Shown piece by piece: positions 1 to 11,569 of a stretch of 64,000 nt of DNA (position 1 is the stretch's first letter; each line of letters begins with the position of its first letter). The stretch is from Agapetus fuscipes. Lineage: Eukaryota > Arthropoda > Insecta > Trichoptera > Glossosomatidae. The stretch covers positions 6,123,852 through 6,187,851 of the forward strand of contig OX637350.1 of the NCBI GenBank assembly GCA_951799405.1, read 5' to 3'. The notes beneath the pieces are model-generated. The model was not told the origin of the DNA. It saw only the letters and a list, made by a program, of their open reading frames with translations, and searched no databases. The position numbers were made by a program, and so were the translations under genes.

Positions 1-228
1 GCGGGCCGCGCCGAGATCATCGTCTTTTATTATGACAATCACAGGACGCGATTCCGGGTGATTTATGCAAAGGTATATTTCCGTCATAAACTCTGCGGAA
101 ATCTGCGGAAGCCGGCCGACTTATTTTCACGTAGCCGTGCAAAAAACCTTGTTCAAATAATTAATTTATGGTTTTATCATTGGCGAACGCAAAGTTTATC
201 GGCGGGGAAAGTTTGGGTCGGACCAGAG
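1..228. other. Unique sequence, nothing recognised
   Basis: The first 40 bases are GC-rich, then the sequence is mixed. An open frame of 71 codons on the plus strand has no recognisable domain and is treated as chance. Confidence 0.5.
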
Positions 229-381
229 CACAAGTCCAAAGCGTCACGTTCAAACGCAACCACAGTGTTTTAACAAAAATACACATAAATTAAAAACACG
301 CTAGAAGCCGTGTTTTAATTTTTGTACATTTTTCGTGAAACGCTTTGGCTTAGTTTGGTCGTGACGTTTTGTACTTGGGGC
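229..381. mobile_element. Palindromic MITE, family A, copy 1
   Basis: This is a diverged copy of the approx. 150-bp palindromic element that recurs 18 times in the window. The left arm reads like the family's CAAGTATAAAAC, then GTTCAAACGCAACCACAG and an AT-rich stretch. The right arm is its reverse complement and ends in TTTGTACTTGGGG. There is no coding capacity, so it must depend on a transposase elsewhere. A GC-box patch abuts its right end. Confidence 0.75.
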
Positions 382-560
382 TCAGGGCGGGGTTGGGCGG
401 GATGGAGGCGGCTTTTGTTATGAGAGTCACGCAGCCGCCCACTTCCACAAGTGTTACTACAGCCTGCCGGAGGTTTTATGTAGAGCTCTCTCGGCCGCCC
501 ATCCCCTTTACCCCGCCCACTTCCCCGCCTGTACCGAGCTCTCGCTATGACACACAAACG
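382..560. promoter_or_regulatory. GC-box-rich patch (possible CRE)
   Basis: Within strongly AT-rich surroundings this stretch carries repeated GGGCGG/CCGCCC words on both strands (about 386-412, 436-440, 495-503, 512-531). Such words bind Sp1/KLF-type zinc fingers in animals. I see no TATA box or coding sequence tied to it; overlapping open frames on both strands of 69-80 codons are low-complexity (Pro/Arg-rich) shadows. It could equally be a decayed GC-rich repeat. Confidence 0.25.
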
Positions 561-1269
561 TCACGTAATTTGACTTAATATAAAGATTCCAGGAAGTCTG
601 ATGTGTGTTTTGGCCTACTAAACGTATTCATAGTCTGGTTACTAATGGCTACTGAGATTTTGAATGGTTTATTTTTGTAGATAAAATATGTTTTTGTTTT
701 AAAAACAAAAACTTAAGGCTTTATTGTTTATATGCATGCCATTAAATACATAAACTCTTTTAAGTGAAATTAATGATTTAAATAGATTTATCATAAAACA
801 TTTCAAATTTAATAGATAGCATAACATAAGTTTTTTGAACGAAAAATCTAGGTTCAAATCCTACGAAATCAAACATTGCTTCCAGTTTTGGATAAACCTT
901 TTATCGTAAGTTTACTTATTGGCAATTTTTGTTCACTTTTCAGTTTTCAGCCACAGAAAAAAATGCAAGCCCACTCATTCTGTTAAATGGCAAATTTTAC
1001 GAATCGATCAAAGTAATATGGGGAGGAAAAGTTACACAAAATAAATTCTAGCCCGTATTTGCGCAAATTTAATAAGTTTTCCAATGAAATGAAAATCCTG
1101 TCATTTGTTATTACAATAATATAATAATAATAAGAAATAAATAATGAATAAAGATTTTCCTTTAAAGAGGAAAAAAGATAGGAAGGATATGCTAAGATAC
1201 AAAAAAATAATAATCAAATGACGTAGTCTGTTCGTTAGACTTGCTACGCATTCTCGTAGATGTGACTGT
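561..1269. other. AT-rich sequence, nothing recognised
   Basis: Long A and T runs and a short ATAATAATA-type stretch near 1117-1145. No repeat family, RNA gene or coding signal seen. Confidence 0.5.
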
Positions 1270-1345
1270 ACCGGAAGGCTTCGGCCCAGGGGGGAGGTAT
1301 GAGGAGAGGGTTTGGGTGGGCGTGGGGGTGCCAACACGCTCGTTA
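1270..1345 (+). repeat. G-rich tract
   Basis: Runs of three or more G on the plus strand (GGGGGGAGG, GGGTTTGGGTGGG, GGGGGTG) in an AT-rich context. The spacing would allow a G-quadruplex. It is one of about nine such tracts in the window. Confidence 0.4.
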
Positions 1346-1737
1346 AAGCTAGCGGCGTCCGGTCAGTGAGGGTCTCAAACTTATAATTAGCCGAGTACGC
1401 CTCGAGCCATGCTAAACATATTTTCATTCTCACCTAATCTACATAATGCTCAGATTGTTTTGTACGTTTCTTTTTAACGAGTTTTTTTTTTGGAAATGAT
1501 TTATGCGTAGCATTAATTTAAATATGGACATTCACAACTGCGTGAGTGCGACATTTCACAAATTATAATTTAACATTTTTATTGCAGTTTTTTTTATTAA
1601 TTTTCCCCGAATATCGTTCATTGGAATTTCTAGGGAAAAATATTTATTTTGGTGGAATTTTTTTAATATTCTGTTTATGGGCATTCCAGATTTTAAGCTT
1701 TCGATAAAAGCTTTTATAGTTTCACTTTTGGTCTAAA
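1346..1737. other. AT-rich sequence, nothing recognised
   Basis: No repeat or coding signal recognised apart from T-runs. Confidence 0.5.
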
Positions 1738-2225
1738 AAATCTAAATCGAAGTTGCAAAGATATGCATCATTTGAAATTCATATTAAATGCATTCCCACA
1801 AGCAGACACGCATAATTTCGCGCTCACACATGCCGCATGTGGACCTACAATATAAAAACCCAATCTCAAATGAACTAAGCCCTGCAACTCTTGCCGACCT
1901 TCCCTGAAACAGGGGTGACATTGGCAAAGTGAACCATTTTTTACAGTATGGGTGGTCAGCCTCATACCAACCTATAAGTCAAGGAATACAAGCAATTAAT
2001 TACATCCAGTTATACGAACAAAAAAACACTAAAAAATCTACAAATATTTATGAAAATGAAAATGGATTCTTGGCCTTAGCAGCCTACATTACAGATCAGC
2101 CGCCATTTTTTTCGGTCCTTACAGACTTCTTTCATTTCATCCAGAGTCATAACCTTTTTCATACAAGCTCTCCTTTTATTATGACTCTGGATATCCCATT
2201 CATTCGCTATTTCGGAATTTAATTG
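1738..2225 (-). mobile_element. Non-LTR retrotransposon 3' end, family B (with ORF end)
   Basis: Read on the minus strand this is the 3' end of a LINE. It begins inside the reverse-transcriptase ORF near 2221, reaches the stop codon at about 2076-2078, then runs through the family 3' UTR. The UTR has the landmarks GGTTGGTATGAGGCTGACC, GTTCACTTTGCCAATGTCA and a CCCTGTTTCAGGG hairpin, and ends in CTTTGCAACTT just before a short AT-rich tail near 1738. The coding part nearly matches the plus-strand copy at 11.6-11.8 kb, so both come from the same source lineage. It is 5'-truncated, as is usual for target-primed insertion. Confidence 0.85.
2076..2221 (-). pseudogene. C-terminal end of LINE reverse-transcriptase ORF (fragment)
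   Basis: About 48 codons remain open on the minus strand. They include the stretches EIANEWDIQSHNKRR and DEMKEVCKDRKKWRLICN, and end at a TAA. The same residues occur in the longer fragment at 11,577-11,843. This is the tail after the RT domain of RTE/CR1-like elements, often annotated as 'endonuclease-reverse transcriptase' or craniofacial development protein 2-like. There is no catalytic domain here, so the fragment is inactive. The identification rests on the family-typical C-terminal motif and on the cross-match to the other copies. Confidence 0.75.
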
Positions 2226-3452
2226 GTGATTAAATTAAAATATTTTGCCTCTACGCTGCAATAACGTTCATAGAAAAATGCACAATACGAGTGTCTGTGA
2301 AAAAATAAATAATTATACATTTCAATAAAATAAAATTAAAAGCAAGTTTAAAATATGACACTGTTATAACAATAATGTTAAAAATTTTTGACACAAATAT
2401 GTGTTTCCATATAAATGTTTGTATTTTACTTCAGTCTTCAGTACGTCATTATCCATAAAATTCTTCATTATTTTCTTCGGAACTTTACAGCAGTAAGGGT
2501 CTCAGAAATATAATATTATGTCATTTTGATATTGTATGAGTTACACACGATATCAATTGCGTACAGCCTATTGATTCCCTACCATGCGCTGTTCGGGAAT
2601 TTCAAGTGGCTGACGAATATTTGAGTGGTAAGCTGAGACTTGAAATGCCCATTGCAAAAGTTCATTCACGCGTGTCATTTTTGCATGCCTAGGCACGAGA
2701 AAACAGAGCCTCTTTCTTCTAGTTTGTCTTCAATACTACTTCCAAGTCTCGTGCTTCTGGACAAACTGGATATCTACTGAAGTACATAACTTCAGTACTC
2801 TGAATATAAACTTGTAAACTTTGTACACAAAAATTTATTGAAGATATAACTGTCTATCTAGCAGGTATGGAAGTACAGCAACGTGACTGTAAACAGCCCT
2901 GTTGCTGGAAATTGATATCGACTTTTCTTTTCTTATTGCTGTTTTAGCACCTTGTGAGGAACTTAGACACTTTCCAATGAATATATCCTTTTGCAAATTA
3001 ATTTTCTTAGTCTTAGCCTCCCGGTACGGAAATTTTGAAAAGTCATCGAATAACTAAGTTTTTTAAGAATTGATTGAATTCAAATTGAATTAATTTTTAA
3101 GATAAAATGTAAGCCATTGCATGGTAATGTGATTTATTGGAGGAAATAAATGTAAGTCATAAAAAAAACAATTTCCGTAACTTAATGGAAAACTATTTAC
3201 AAATTTATCAATTTGATCAATGAATCAAACAAAATTTTAACCTTTATTTTTTAATTATTATACAAAAGTAGAACTCATTTTGATTCCGGGTTGCCAACCT
3301 TGAGGTTTTCTCTTATTTTTGATAAAAAGTCATAGTTAAAAAAAACTTAGACAAACTTCAAACATGTCACGCAAAGTTGAACGTTTTTATCCAAGCATGA
3401 GGAGTGTTAGGCAGTACAAGTGGTTTATGGGGACCGCTATAAAAGCAGTTTG
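2226..3452. other. AT-rich sequence with one more balanced stretch
   Basis: About 2,560-2,720 is less AT-rich and free of the families described here. The rest is A/T-run sequence. No gene, RNA or repeat identified. Confidence 0.45.
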
Positions 3453-3600
3453 TACCCCAAGTGTAAAACATTACGTTTAAACACAACCGTGCATTTTACC
3501 AAAACATGTAAATAGTGCCTCAACTGAGCGTTTTAGTTTTCATCGATTTTCGGTAAAACGCTATTGTTGAGTTTTAACGTTTAGATTTAGTCTCGGAGTA
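3453..3600. mobile_element. Palindromic MITE, family A, copy 2
   Basis: This is a good copy. It starts TACCCCAAGTGTAAAAC and GTTTAAACACAACC, reaches a centre near 3,520-3,530, and returns as the reverse complement (GGTAAAACGCTATTGTTGAG) to a diverged right end CTCGGAGTA. TA lies at both edges, which would fit a Tc1/mariner-type target duplication or simply be part of the inverted repeat. Confidence 0.85.
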
Positions 3601-5649
3601 TTGGACCTCCCTGCATCATTAGAGCCGGACATTAAAGTCGGCCCATATTGCGGCAGTTCAAAAATGATCCAAACAGGCAACCCGATACAATGTATTTATA
3701 TCAATTTTATGACTGGTTATTTATTACTGGAGTAGGCTTTGTTAAAATTTGTGCGTCAAGCGTGGCATGTAATTGAAGGGAGTGTATATGACTTTTACAA
3801 CTTGAAGAAAAAATAAAATTGCAATGACATTTTACGTAATTATCGAATGACGTATTTAATGATGGACTGCTTAAGACAGCTGTCAAATGCAGAAAAAAAA
3901 TCATGTCATATAAGACTGAATAAAATTGATAATTTATAATAACAAGCAGGTATTATTCAAATTAAAAACAGAAAAAATCTAATTTTAACACACTTCGTTG
4001 CGTTCTATCATTACAATATATAAAATATCATTTCTTAGACTTCTGACAAGTAAGTCCATGAATTTATTTTTAAGCACGTACAAAATAGTAGTGGGAGTTA
4101 ACAATTTTTTAAATGTGAGTGGTCGATCTTGAACTTATGCATAGATTCAAAATTAACAAAAACATATGTACAAAAGCATGTCGTCGGAAACATAAAAAAT
4201 ATGGAGAACGTTCTTACACAACAAAAAAAACTCATTTTGTAAACATGTGAGTCATAAAACGAATTGGTTTGAAAACATGTAAAGAGTTGGATTAAACATA
4301 TTTACATATTTTTTATTGAGGCAATAAATTTAATTTCAGATCCGAAGAATTGTTATCGTAAAATAATAATGGTGTCAGGTCAAAATTTCACTCAATTATG
4401 AGAATGTGGTAATATTGGGGAACGAATTATTTTGTATTAATGCTGCCCGTTTTTTCATGGCGTATTACGCAGTTAATTGGAAAATAACGTGCTTTCTTTT
4501 CACGTGTCGATAATAAAAAAGTATACCCCCATGACGTAATGGACTGCCTAATAAAACCGCTCTCTTGTAAGGATCCATTTATACGTTGTAATCTACGGGA
4601 ATCAGGCTCGGTATGTAAGTACGAGCAGACAAGTCTCCGAACATTACCCCACACCGTTCGCTTTTACGACGTGCATTTGCGTGCTATTTTTATACCACTA
4701 AAAATCGTGCGCTTTTTCTCGTAGCCGACCATAAAAGTAGTAAAAAAATTGGTTCATATTTACATAAAAAGAAACGGGGGGGAGCACGCCATACGAGGAA
4801 GTCGCCAAAAAGAATATTTGATCGATAGCCGAACATGAAAGGGCAAATGCGGCTGTGTACCCGTACGTACAAGCCTTCAGTGTAGAGGTGAACACCGGCT
4901 ACGGGCCGTAGAGAAACTTAACGGTTATTTACTTTAATGCCAGCAGACATTATGTATTCACATGATTGTTCCACTAATTATTTGAGTTATGGCGGGGTGG
5001 CACGCACGCCACTGGAAAAAACCACCCCCACCCACCCTCCTTGCAACCCTGTATTAATGCTTTCATCAATTTATATTCCGCCCGGCTCTTTCCTCGTAGC
5101 GGCCCTGAAGCTCCTAACACTCTTTCCACCGATGGCTGAGGTTTTACACTCGTACTTCACATTTACTACCCAAAGATGACAGCACTACTCGCACTCATCA
5201 GACTCTTACAAAGTATACAGATAAAATACAAGTTGCGGCCAAGATAATGATGATAAAATCACCATACAACTTTTTTTATATCTTCGTAAACACAAACCAA
5301 CAATTTTTCATTTCTTTTACTTTTATTTTATTGGTATAAAATAAGAAAATAACTAACAACTAGTGATTTTATTTTATGACATTCATTGGTAGCACTTTGT
5401 TGTTGACGGAAGTAAAAATTGTGTGATAGAGAAAACTTCATTGGACTCGTATTTCTGTCGGTTTACAACAATACAAGGACGTAATAAAATTCAGGCGGTA
5501 CAAGTTTATTTTAAATTAAGTGAGCGAAATTAAGTATCCAAAGAAAAATAGCGCCGCAACACAATGAAGAGAAAGAACTGAAAAAAAAAACTCGGAACAG
5601 CAATCACGTCTGGAGTGATTAATCTACTTTTCATTCTTGGCAGCGGACA
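3601..5649. other. Mostly AT-rich, two less AT-rich islets
   Basis: About 4,430-4,920 and 4,990-5,200 are less AT-rich than their surroundings. Several overlapping open frames of 60-80 codons there are on both strands and have no domain signature. Nothing else is recognised. Confidence 0.45.
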
Positions 5650-5654
5650 CATTG

Positions 5655-5742
5655 CCGCGGGGGGGTAGGGGGTAGGGAGCCCTCTGAAAGGGGGGAGGGG
5701 CCCCTTTGTGGGTGAGGGTGTGGGGGAGGAGGGGGAGGGAAG
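5655..5742 (+). repeat. G-rich tract with quadruplex potential
   Basis: Near-continuous G runs on the plus strand (GGGGGGGTAGGGGGTAGGG, GGGGGGAGGGG, GGGGGAGGAGGGGGAGGG) with at least eight runs of three or more G in about 90 bases. The open frames here are Pro-rich reverse-strand shadows. Confidence 0.55.
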
Positions 5743-6089
5743 ATACAAAACAATCGGGATAGGAAAAATATGGAAACTTGCGCGTCTATACCGTTGTAGT
5801 GGTATGCATTGATAGCTCGGCATTGCTGGATTTTTAATTGGAAAATTTGAATTGAATGCATCCATTTTAATTATGAGAAATAATCGTATAAAAGAGTGTG
5901 ATCTCTGAACGAAAAATTTGTCCGTAATATTTAAAATAAAGATGTACACAATCTCGTTAAATGTGTGGTACAATTAACAAAAAGTAATTTTATATGGTGG
6001 TGTAATTCTTAACCACACAAAAATTAAACTATTTTTCTGTTACATTTTTGAAGTAAGTTTATTTATTTTTTTGTTTTATTTTATTTATT
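5743..6089. other. AT-rich sequence, nothing recognised
   Basis: Unremarkable AT-rich DNA between the G tract and the next repeat fragment. Confidence 0.5.
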
Positions 6090-6235
6090 TTATTCATGGA
6101 GTGGAAATTCATTTTATTTGTAATTAAAAAAAAATCTGTTTTATAACACAGTTGTATTTTCACATTTTTTGAGTTAAAAATGCCTAAGCGTTATCGGACT
6201 TCATCCGTCCATCTTCAAAGGCTATTTTACTTAAT
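6090..6235. repeat. Dispersed repeat family D fragment
   Basis: It contains GTGGAAATTCATTTTATTTG, then TTGTATTTTCACA, then CCTAAGCGTTATCGGACTTC. The last block is found as its reverse complement at about 27,845-27,880. The first two resemble the arms of the foldback element at 55.9-56.15 kb. It is probably a non-autonomous DNA element; no coding sequence. Confidence 0.5.
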
Positions 6236-6542
6236 TATTAACACTTTTAGAATATTCAAATAAAACATTAGATGAAGGTTTTCTTTATAAAATATTTGAA
6301 TTCCTCTTATAAAGTACCTGATTAATGCTCAAAAAATATAAGCATATTCACTTATAAAAAATCTCTAGGGAAGCAAATAGTTCTACGGCTTGTAACATTA
6401 CAATGCTCAATAGCATTTCCAATTATTCTAAGCATTGGTCTGATGACGCAAAATCATAATTTTGAGCGCAATTTGGCGCTGCTTCTAGTCGCCGGGTTTC
6501 CTACACCCAATCCTTCCTTCAACCGATGTTTCCCTTAATCTG
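6236..6542. other. AT-rich sequence, nothing recognised
   Basis: No feature seen; slightly more GC near 6,470-6,540. Confidence 0.5.
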
Positions 6543-6700
6543 TAACCCAAGTAAAAAACTTTACGTTGCAACTCAAACATAACGTTGAACCAAAAAAATA
6601 TACAAATCAATAAAGAGCCTCCAGTGAGAGTTTCAGGTTTCGTAGATTTGTTGTAAAACACTATTGTTGAGTTTCAACGTGATGCTTTATACTTGGGGTA
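6543..6700. mobile_element. Palindromic MITE, family A, copy 3
   Basis: It starts TAACCCAAGTAAAAAAC and carries TTACGTTGCAACTCAAAC. The return arm is ACACTATTGTTGAGTTTCAA, ending TTTATACTTGGGGTA. At 158 bp it is about full length, with TA at both edges. Confidence 0.85.
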
Positions 6701-7740
6701 CTGTCAGTCTCCCGTGGCCCGTAAAATTTTAATGGGTGTTCCTGTCTCGCTTGCTCAACAGAGCTTTCGCTTCGCGGTTTCTCTTTTTTTTTCAGGAAAA
6801 AAAAAACTCATGTCGGGAAAAGCGATCGTCTCCATAATATGGCTTCTCTTCTGTATGTCGTGGAATGTTTTACGTTTTATTTGCAACTGTTTTGATATTG
6901 AGATTTTTTTTTGAGAAATTGATATTTCTTGGAATAAATTTTTCAGCGCTTTGCTCTTGAGAATATTTTTTTAAGTATTTGTGTTGTAAATATTTTAAAT
7001 GAAGTGTAAAAATATTGTTTAATGGAGAAAACTAAAATGAAGAACGCACATTGAAATTTTCTTTCGGCTGGATGACGTCACAGTTAGTTGCCCATAGTAA
7101 CCAAAAAAAAGATTGCAGAAAATCAATGATTTTTTTCACTTAAAAACATTAACATATATGTGCCCGATAACATTCAATCTTTTTAAACCTACAAATTATT
7201 GTACTGAAATATAGCTGCATGCTCTGTCTCTAGTATGTTTTTTCTATAAATGACAGCACCACAACAGTCGTGGTTAAATTCAGAACTAAGGTTCTAAGCA
7301 GAAATTTCACCAATCACAAGTACGTAGCAACAAGTCCAAGTGACGTCACATTAAATCTCTAATTGAACCGTCCAAGCTCTATTATTTTTAAAAATTGTTT
7401 CGTTAGAAAAAAAAACACCAGTTTAATTATTTCAAACTTTAAAAAAATAAATAAAGATCGTGATAAAGAACAAATTACAGTTTAAATGCAATTTTTTATT
7501 TGAATATTACTTGTAAGAAAGTTTGTTTTGAGAATGGAATCCAAACTTTGAATGAACTTACATGAGAATTACAGTAGGACGTATCTGTTGCAAAGTTTTG
7601 GTTTATTTTAATATTTAAAGTTGATGACTCAAGCCTTAAAATAAAGACGTTGTTAATTGAGTGAAGACTTTGGGCAGAACGAGAGAGCGGGGAGGAACTA
7701 ATTAAGTAAATCAACAGTCAACTTCCGCAGAAACAAAACT
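6701..7740. other. AT-rich sequence, nothing recognised
   Basis: Contains a 73-codon open frame and others without domains. No known repeat or RNA. Confidence 0.45.
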
Positions 7741-7895
7741 GTACGCAGAGAATAAAACTTTACGTCCCAACTCAATTAAAACGTTTATACGGAAATGTAT
7801 AGAAAATAAATCAGAGCTTATAGTGAGTGTTTTTGTTTCTTTATATTTGATGTGAAACGCTGTGATTGAGTTTACACTGAGAGAGGTAGTGACTT
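7741..7895. mobile_element. Palindromic MITE, family A, copy 4 (worn ends)
   Basis: Central parts match the family (AATAAAACTTTACG, CAACTCAATTAAAACG, GTGAAACGCTGTGATTGAG), but both outer ends have diverged. It is probably one of the older copies. Confidence 0.65.
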
Positions 7896-8839
7896 GACGA
7901 AATCCAGTAGGCTTGAAGATTACACATGTCAGCGAGTAGAGCGGAGAGTAAACGCGGAGAGTCGGCACAACTTGCAAATGTGCCAAAACTTTTTCCCGTT
8001 GCGATCGTTATCCCCACAGCGGCATTGTATAGCAATTACAGTGTTTTGTTTCAATCCGACTAAGTTTGAGATCATGCCTCCACACAGCTCGACTTAAATT
8101 ATTCACGCCGGGAAGATTCCCAGAAGCTATAACCGCAAGTCGTCTGCTGGCGCGGGGTACTACTTATGGACTTGTTCGCAAATCTGCAAATAAATCGGAG
8201 GACTCATCGTAGCGATAATGAGAGCAGAGGAGCGGCGGTGGAGCATGTGACAAGTGCCCACAGCAGGCGAACGGCTTGCCTGTGAGATGATCACGGCAGG
8301 GCAAGGATTTGAAGGATTTGAAGCCGCCAGGTACTTCAGAAACGACAGAGGTCATATCAGTTGAACGACATATTATAGTTTTTGTTTTGTGGTATGAATT
8401 TTTTTTTCAGTCGTTTTTTAGTGGATAATTATTTAAGTACTTTTGTTAGAGATTAAATAAAACACATTTTATTATCGTATCGTTTGTTAGTTTGTGATAA
8501 GTATTTTTTTTAAATTCAAGTTATTTCATCTTTGTCTTTTTTTAAAATTAACCTTGGGATGACAAGTTATCAATTGAAAATTGTAGAAATAAGTGTTTTA
8601 CTAAGAAATAAAAAAATCAAATATCTTAAAACAATTGTAATTCATTGGATCAGACAAAATACCGTTTTTGAAAATACTAATAACTTTGGATATTTTTAAA
8701 TGAAAATATTAACTTTATTTACTTTTAATTTTAGTCAACTAAAATGACATTTTATGAAGCCTTCTCAACTGATAATAAAAGCCCATTTTTTTAAACTCCG
8801 ACAAAATATCGTTGATGTATTGACGTTGATTGTCCCTGC
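7896..8839. other. Mixed sequence, nothing recognised
   Basis: About 7,930-8,350 is less AT-rich and has 60-70-codon open frames on both strands, none with a recognisable domain. The remainder is AT-rich. Confidence 0.45.
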
Positions 8840-9020
8840 GTCTCCGATTTCAGGTGGCAGCGCCATAAACATGGAGTGACAGATTTTGGCGGGAGCGTCA
8901 GCCGAGACTTCATAATCTGCACAAGCTGCTGATATCAAGATGACTTCATTACGGAAAGTTTTGAAGTTGATCGGCCAATATTGAGAGACGGGTTAATTTA
9001 ATGACATTGTGATGTAATCA
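8840..9020. promoter_or_regulatory. Repeat-free balanced-composition block (possible CRE)
   Basis: This 180-bp island has balanced composition, none of the window's repeat families, and short words typical of developmental enhancers (CAGCTGC-like E-box, GATATC, TAATTTAATG). All frames carry stops. The suggestion of regulatory function is inference from composition only. Confidence 0.2.
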
Positions 9021-10836
9021 ACACCACTCTACTGTTATTTATACTTTATTATTATTCTTTCAGTTGTGTGTAATAATACTGCTTACTTGTATATTCAAAG
9101 AAATAAAATCAGAAAAAGATTCGCAACCATAAATTTATTGATTGAAATGATTGCATGTTTTGCTTAAATATTCAAATGAGAAAAGAAATACGAACGAGTT
9201 GACGGTAGTCATTTTTCTTTCTGATGTAAATTATTTGATAAAAGAACTTAAGAAGCACTTTTTGTTCAAAAAAAAGTACGTTATTAAATATTACGTCACA
9301 TTTTTTTCTTTATTTTCCAAGTGTGTCTTGAGGCACAATAGAATAGTAAGTATATGGTTTTTGGGGGAAAAAATTATTGTGCTTTGAACTGAATAAACAA
9401 ACAATGTGTTGACAGCTTTTGTTCTTCTTCAGAGCTTTCAAAAGTAGAAGAGAATAATAGTTGAAGAGCCTTTACAAAACTTTAGTACTATGTGACAAGG
9501 CAAAAAGCGGGCAGGAACTTGTCAGGCACCATAGGAAGGAAAAATCAATCATTTTATACTTCGCAAGTTTTTCGGAGAGTCCAAAGTACATCGCAAGAAA
9601 CTGTCTACAGCGAGTGAATGTTCGGAACACAGAAGTCCAACTTGGCTTTTACTGGCTGTAATGGAACACAACTCCTGCATTTCGTCTGCACTTACTTGTA
9701 CAGATGAGTTGTACGAAAAGTGAACCCGATGCGAGCTGTGATAGCGAGTCTGATAAATTATATTAAAAATGTATAAAGGAAAAGAGCAGGGGAAAAATGT
9801 AAGAATGAAAAAGTAGAAAAATTCCGTGCGAAAAGAAGCTTAATAATATCGTCTACAGATGGGCAAGTTTTATGGTTACTTTAGTCAACACATTATGAGG
9901 CGTTATTATTCTTCAGGCATTGTTTGGATCGCCCATCAACATAAAAAGCTGGGCAACACCTGAACATCTTGAACAATTTTTCACCTCCAAATTGTAACGC
10001 CGCACTTGAGCATATAAAAGTGCTGGAAACATATCATAAAGCGAGAGGGACGCGAGTGGGAAGGGATACACAGTTGAGAGCGAGCGAGAGGTCAGAGGTA
10101 TTTTCCACTCGACTGACCGCTAGGGGGAGGGGAGAGGTGTGGGAAAGGAGGGTACTGATAAATTACCGATCTTAGCACCAGTGGCAGGTAATTCTCGGCA
10201 GTCGCAGCCCCCCCTCCCCATCCTGAAAGGAGTGGGTTCTTTCCCCGTCTGCCGCGATGATCCCCCAGACGGCAGATGACTATATACCATCAGTTGTTTT
10301 CGGAATACTTTAATGAGTTTGCCAAGTGTTTCGTTAAAAAGCGGAGTTGTAAATTCAATTTAACCCACTCTAATTGCTTTCAAGCACAGTCAAGTACACA
10401 AACAACGGGAAATGTTAATGAGCTTTTATTTGATTGAAAATGTAAGAAAGTTACATTTGTTTTTCTTTACAAAAACCTAAGATTAAAAAGTATTTCACTT
10501 CAGCACGAGAAGAAAAAAAAAAGTACCTCGGAAAATAAACGAAACAATAAAAAAAGCGGAGTGAAAAAGTGTGTGAGTGAATCTATTGTGAGTGGAAACA
10601 ATGGGGAACGGAGAGATTTTTTAAAGTTTTTAATGTGTTTAGTGATAGTATACAAATTATGACTTCTCTCGGTGAAAGTTTGTTTTGTTCAGTTGTGAGG
10701 GAGAATGAATAGAATTTTTAGTGAATCGGCTGGAATGGAGATAACCAACAAAGCAGCTCGTATTCCGAGTATATACACAGCTACGAGGTTCCCCTAATAT
10801 GAGCGAAACAAAACATTCAATGCTTCTGACATGATA
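9021..10836. other. Mixed sequence with a purine-rich/C-rich segment
   Basis: About 10,030-10,165 is purine-rich (GAGAG words, then GGGGGAGGGGAG) and is followed near 10,208-10,220 by a C run. The rest is AT-rich. Open frames of 66-78 codons lack domains. Confidence 0.45.
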
Positions 10837-10905
10837 CGGCGTAGAACCGCAGAGCAAGTCGTAGTCTGGCGTAGCAGATCGGCTGGCGTAGCTGAGCCAA
10901 CAGCC
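10837..10905. repeat. Cluster of GCGTAG(C) words
   Basis: Four CGTAG words, three of them GCGTAG, occur within about 70 bp (near 10,838, 10,858, 10,868 and 10,886). Similar clusters occur at 14.4, 27.2 and 52.8 kb. This is either a homotypic binding-site cluster or remnants of a short GC-rich repeat. Confidence 0.35.
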
Positions 10906-11569
10906 GTTACATTCCTTGTAATATAGCGCTCGCATATTGTATTGGGAATCAGCGTTTGCTTGCGGCAAACTTCATTGAGTTTGGTGCCCGCTGGTATCAA
11001 TAACTAAGCTATTAAATGATGGAGTAGGCACGGGAGCCAAATGGAGGCGGATCGTAGACCCAATGTAAATAATTTAACACTCGAAAGACAATATGACTGG
11101 ATCAGTGAAGTGGTAGACCTACATATTGCGTGATGGTACGTCTCTCCGTAATACGAATTATGGACTTTGCGTTGTAAGTCAATATCTCGTAAACTACGAT
11201 ATCATTTTGTATTTACCGAGTTCTACTTTATGCTTGAGTAAATGGCATTAACGTATACACTATACAAAAAACCGGTATTATATCAAGAACAACTGCTTGT
11301 ATACACTTAGAGAGCTTATATTATACAATTTTATAAAACATACAACGTGTAGTATTAGACAGACGTGTACAGTAAGTAGATACAATCAGATGAAATATTT
11401 TCTACTTTATTATTTTGATTTAAGTTCAAGCAATGGCTCTTATTGAACTATAAAATAAGCAAAAATTTCAAATCCTAATTATTTAGATAAAGTGCATTTT
11501 TTACCATTAATTGAATGAGTATTAAGAGTTTGAATTAACCACCAAAACAGGAAATCGTTTTTTACAACC
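10906..11569. other. AT-rich sequence, nothing recognised
   Basis: No repeat family or coding signal found; ends directly at the 5' truncation point of the LINE copy. Confidence 0.5.

Noticed and set aside
4690..4895. Two overlapping minus-strand frames with signal-peptide-like hydrophobic stretches
   Set aside because: Mutually overlapping in different frames, no cysteine pattern or domain, no promoter or splice context.
5530..5973. 147-codon minus-strand open frame
   Set aside because: Proline-rich part is the reverse of the G-rich tract; an overlapping frame is also open; no domain.
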